From contig DSBS01000002.1 in NCBI GenBank assembly GCA_011045925.1, positions 1 through 6,182 on the forward strand: a DNA stretch of 6,182 bases. Direction: 5' to 3'. The number at the start of each line of letters is the position of its first letter. The stretch's first letter is position 1. Shown one piece after another: positions 5,269 to 6,182 of this stretch. The position numbers and the translations under genes were made by a program. This stretch comes from Candidatus Woesearchaeota archaeon. Its GTDB lineage: Archaea > Nanobdellota > Nanobdellia > Woesearchaeales > JASKKU01. The notes under the pieces are model-generated. The model did not search any database. It saw only the letters and a list, made by a program, of their open reading frames with translations, and was not told the DNA's origin.

Positions 5269-5799
5269 ATGAAGGTTAGTGAAATCCTAAATGACCTGGT
5301 TGATGAAAAAATTATAAGTATACTAAAGGTCTTTGTTAAAGAGCCATCAAAGAACTTTTACCTAAAAGAGATATCTGACCTTTCAAAAGTAAGCATAGCT
5401 ACCACTTTCAGGCTTCTTAAGTTTTTTGTAGAAAAAAAGTACATAGATGAGAAGAGCTATGGCCCCCAGAGGCTTTTTTCACTCTCAAAAAGCCAGAAAG
5501 GAAAGCTGATTGCTGATGCAATGTCAAGCAGGCAGAAGCCCCTGGAAGTGCTTATGGGCTACCTCTCTCAGGTATCTGGCATAATTAAGGTTTATCTTTA
5601 TGGCAAGGTTACAGAAGAAGCTGCCAGCTTAATAATATTAGGCGATAATGTAAGCCCTCAGGCAGTAGAGCAGGCAGCAAAAAAGCTATTTGAAGAAACA
5701 GGTTTTCAGGTTAAGTTTATGATTCTTTCAGAAAGCCAATTTGAGCAGATGTCCAAAATGGGAATGTATGCAGATGAAAGGAAGCAGGTCTATCCCTGA
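5269..5799 (+). CDS. Winged-helix transcription regulator with degenerate nucleotidyltransferase-like C-terminus
   Basis: Residues 10-80 form a winged helix: helix 1 (DEKIISILKVFVKEPS), helix 2 (YLKEISDLS), recognition helix KVSIATTFRLLKFFVEKKYI (40-59) and a wing ending RLFSLSKSQKGKLI (68-81). This fits the ArsR/MarR-like archaeal regulators. Residues 104-165 resemble the minimal nucleotidyltransferase fold. IIKVYLYGKVTEEAASLIILGDN aligns with the usual IxxIxLFGSxxxxxxxSDIDLLVI, followed by a helix (VEQAAKKLFEETG) and a strand, FQVKFMILSESQF. The catalytic GS and D-x-D are absent (YGK; SLI), so it is probably a sensing or dimerisation domain. The start at 5269 fits the TATA spacing. Palindromes at 5169-5189 and around 5251-5264 suggest autoregulation. 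It lies 171 bp before ftsZ, which carries a matching palindrome. The winged helix is well supported; the second domain is a moderate call. Confidence 0.82.
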   Translation: MKVSEILNDLVDEKIISILKVFVKEPSKNFYLKEISDLSKVSIATTFRLLKFFVEKKYIDEKSYGPQRLFSLSKSQKGKLIADAMSSRQKPLEVLMGYLSQVSGIIKVYLYGKVTEEAASLIILGDNVSPQAVEQAAKKLFEETGFQVKFMILSESQFEQMSKMGMYADERKQVYP

Positions 5800-5860
5800 G
5801 CTTGGAGTGCTCTTTCCATCGTGAAAAACAGTTGAAATGGCTTCTTAATCCGCTTTGCGC

Positions 5861-5885
5861 ATTTTTGAAATATCTTTTCAAAAAT
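5861..5885. promoter_or_regulatory. Palindromic operator candidate upstream of ftsZ
   Basis: ATTTTTGAAA (5861-5870) and TTTCAAAAAT (5876-5885) are perfect 10-bp inverted repeats around TATCT. The core is TGAAA-N5-TTTCA (5866-5880). The right arm ends 7 bp before the TTTAAATA box at 5893, where a bound protein would overlap or touch the BRE. The left arm, with one more base, CATTTTTGAAA (5860-5870), is also present at 5254-5264 over the winged-helix start site. Confidence 0.6.
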
Positions 5886-5892
5886 AGAAATG

Positions 5893-5900
5893 TTTAAATA
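5893..5900 (+). promoter_or_regulatory. TATA box of the ftsZ promoter
   Basis: TTTAAATA is preceded by an A-rich BRE-like element (AAATAGAAATG). Initiation about 26-27 bp downstream would be near 5923. That gives a leader of about 48 nt ending in the Shine-Dalgarno sequence at 5957-5963. Like tuf, this gene pairs a leader with a Shine-Dalgarno sequence, unlike the leaderless genes in the middle of the window. Confidence 0.65.
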
Positions 5901-5956
5901 GTTGTGCCTCTGTTTTGTTTTTAGGTTGGTTCATCAGGGCTTGCCTAAATATTATT

Positions 5957-5963
5957 GAGGGGG
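5957..5963 (+). promoter_or_regulatory. Shine-Dalgarno sequence of ftsZ
   Basis: GAGGGGG lies 7 nt before the ATG at 5971. It fixes this ATG as the start and gives a sensible FtsZ N-terminus. Confidence 0.7.
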
Positions 5964-5970
5964 AAAAAAC

Positions 5971-6182
5971 ATGAATGTGCTTCTGGAAAATGCACTCAAG
6001 AACGAGGATGAGATAAAAAAGTTTGCTAATACCGTAGGACAAGCCAACATTAAAGTAGTTGGCGTTGGCGGCGCAGGGAACAACATGGCTTCCTGGCTTC
6101 ATGAAAAGGGAGTCAAAGGTGCTGAAATCTTTGCAATGAATACCGATCAGCAGCACCTTAATATTACCAGTGCTGATAAGAA
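5971..6182 (+). CDS. ftsZ: Cell division GTPase FtsZ, N-terminal fragment (cut by window edge)
   Basis: FtsZ is the tubulin-like GTPase that polymerises into the cytokinetic ring at the membrane. Only the first 70 residues are inside the window. A 26-residue N-terminal extension leads into the first Rossmann strand, IKVVGVGGAGNNM (27-39), whose GVGGAGNN is the nucleotide-binding first loop of FtsZ. This is followed by the helix SWLHEKGVKGAEIFAMNTDQQHL, with the conserved NTD at 57-59. The start is set by GAGGGGG 7 nt upstream. I cannot tell FtsZ1 from FtsZ2 or exclude a CetZ-like member, because the tubulin signature lies beyond the edge; NTDQQHL favours FtsZ. A palindrome and a TATA box lie upstream. 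Confidence 0.92.
   Translation, partial: MNVLLENALKNEDEIKKFANTVGQANIKVVGVGGAGNNMASWLHEKGVKGAEIFAMNTDQQHLNITSADK

Noticed and set aside
5800..5970. Search for a tRNA or small RNA gene between the winged-helix gene and ftsZ
   Set aside because: No cloverleaf, T-loop GTTCRANNC or other RNA-gene signature was seen; the palindrome, TATA box and Shine-Dalgarno sequence explain the region.

Overview
The window is archaeal. It encodes an archaeal-type EF-1A (GTP motif GHIDHGKST), an archaeal/eukaryotic-type ribosomal protein S10, the N-terminus of an FtsZ, and several genes with TATA boxes of the form TTTAAATA placed 25-31 bp before a start codon or before a short leader. Small genes, FtsZ and many lineage-specific proteins fit a euryarchaeal or DPANN-like genome; I cannot place it more precisely.

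Layout. (1) 183-1878, plus strand: the translation pair tuf (EF-1A) and rpsJ (S10). They are separated by T-runs that look like an archaeal terminator, followed by a strong hairpin just before the rpsJ Shine-Dalgarno sequence. (2) 1959-3878, minus strand: three lineage-specific genes. In transcription order they are a helical protein with a C-terminal helix-turn-helix, a PIN-domain nuclease-like protein whose start overlaps the previous stop (ATGA), and a tail-anchored membrane protein with its own apparent leaderless promoter. (3) 3932-5113, plus strand and divergent from group 2: a 393-residue protein that I read as a shrunken, catalytically dead relative of the MCM replicative helicase. (4) 5269-5799: a winged-helix regulator with a degenerate nucleotidyltransferase-like C-terminus. 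(5) 5971 to the right edge: ftsZ, cut by the window end.

Three points stand out. First, the MCM-like protein keeps the order of MCM segments, but Walker A, Walker B, sensor 1, arginine finger and sensor 2 all appear replaced, and the zinc/OB part of the N-domain is missing. Second, one nearly palindromic TATA box lies almost exactly midway between the divergent starts of the MCM-like gene and the HTH-PIN operon, so it could fire leaderless transcripts in both directions. Third, an exact TGAAA-N5-TTTCA palindrome occurs three times, only in intergenic DNA, before rpsJ, the winged-helix gene and ftsZ. This suggests a small regulon linking translation and division genes, with the winged-helix protein as the obvious candidate regulator. 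Functional links are inference; the motifs and spacings are read directly from the sequence.
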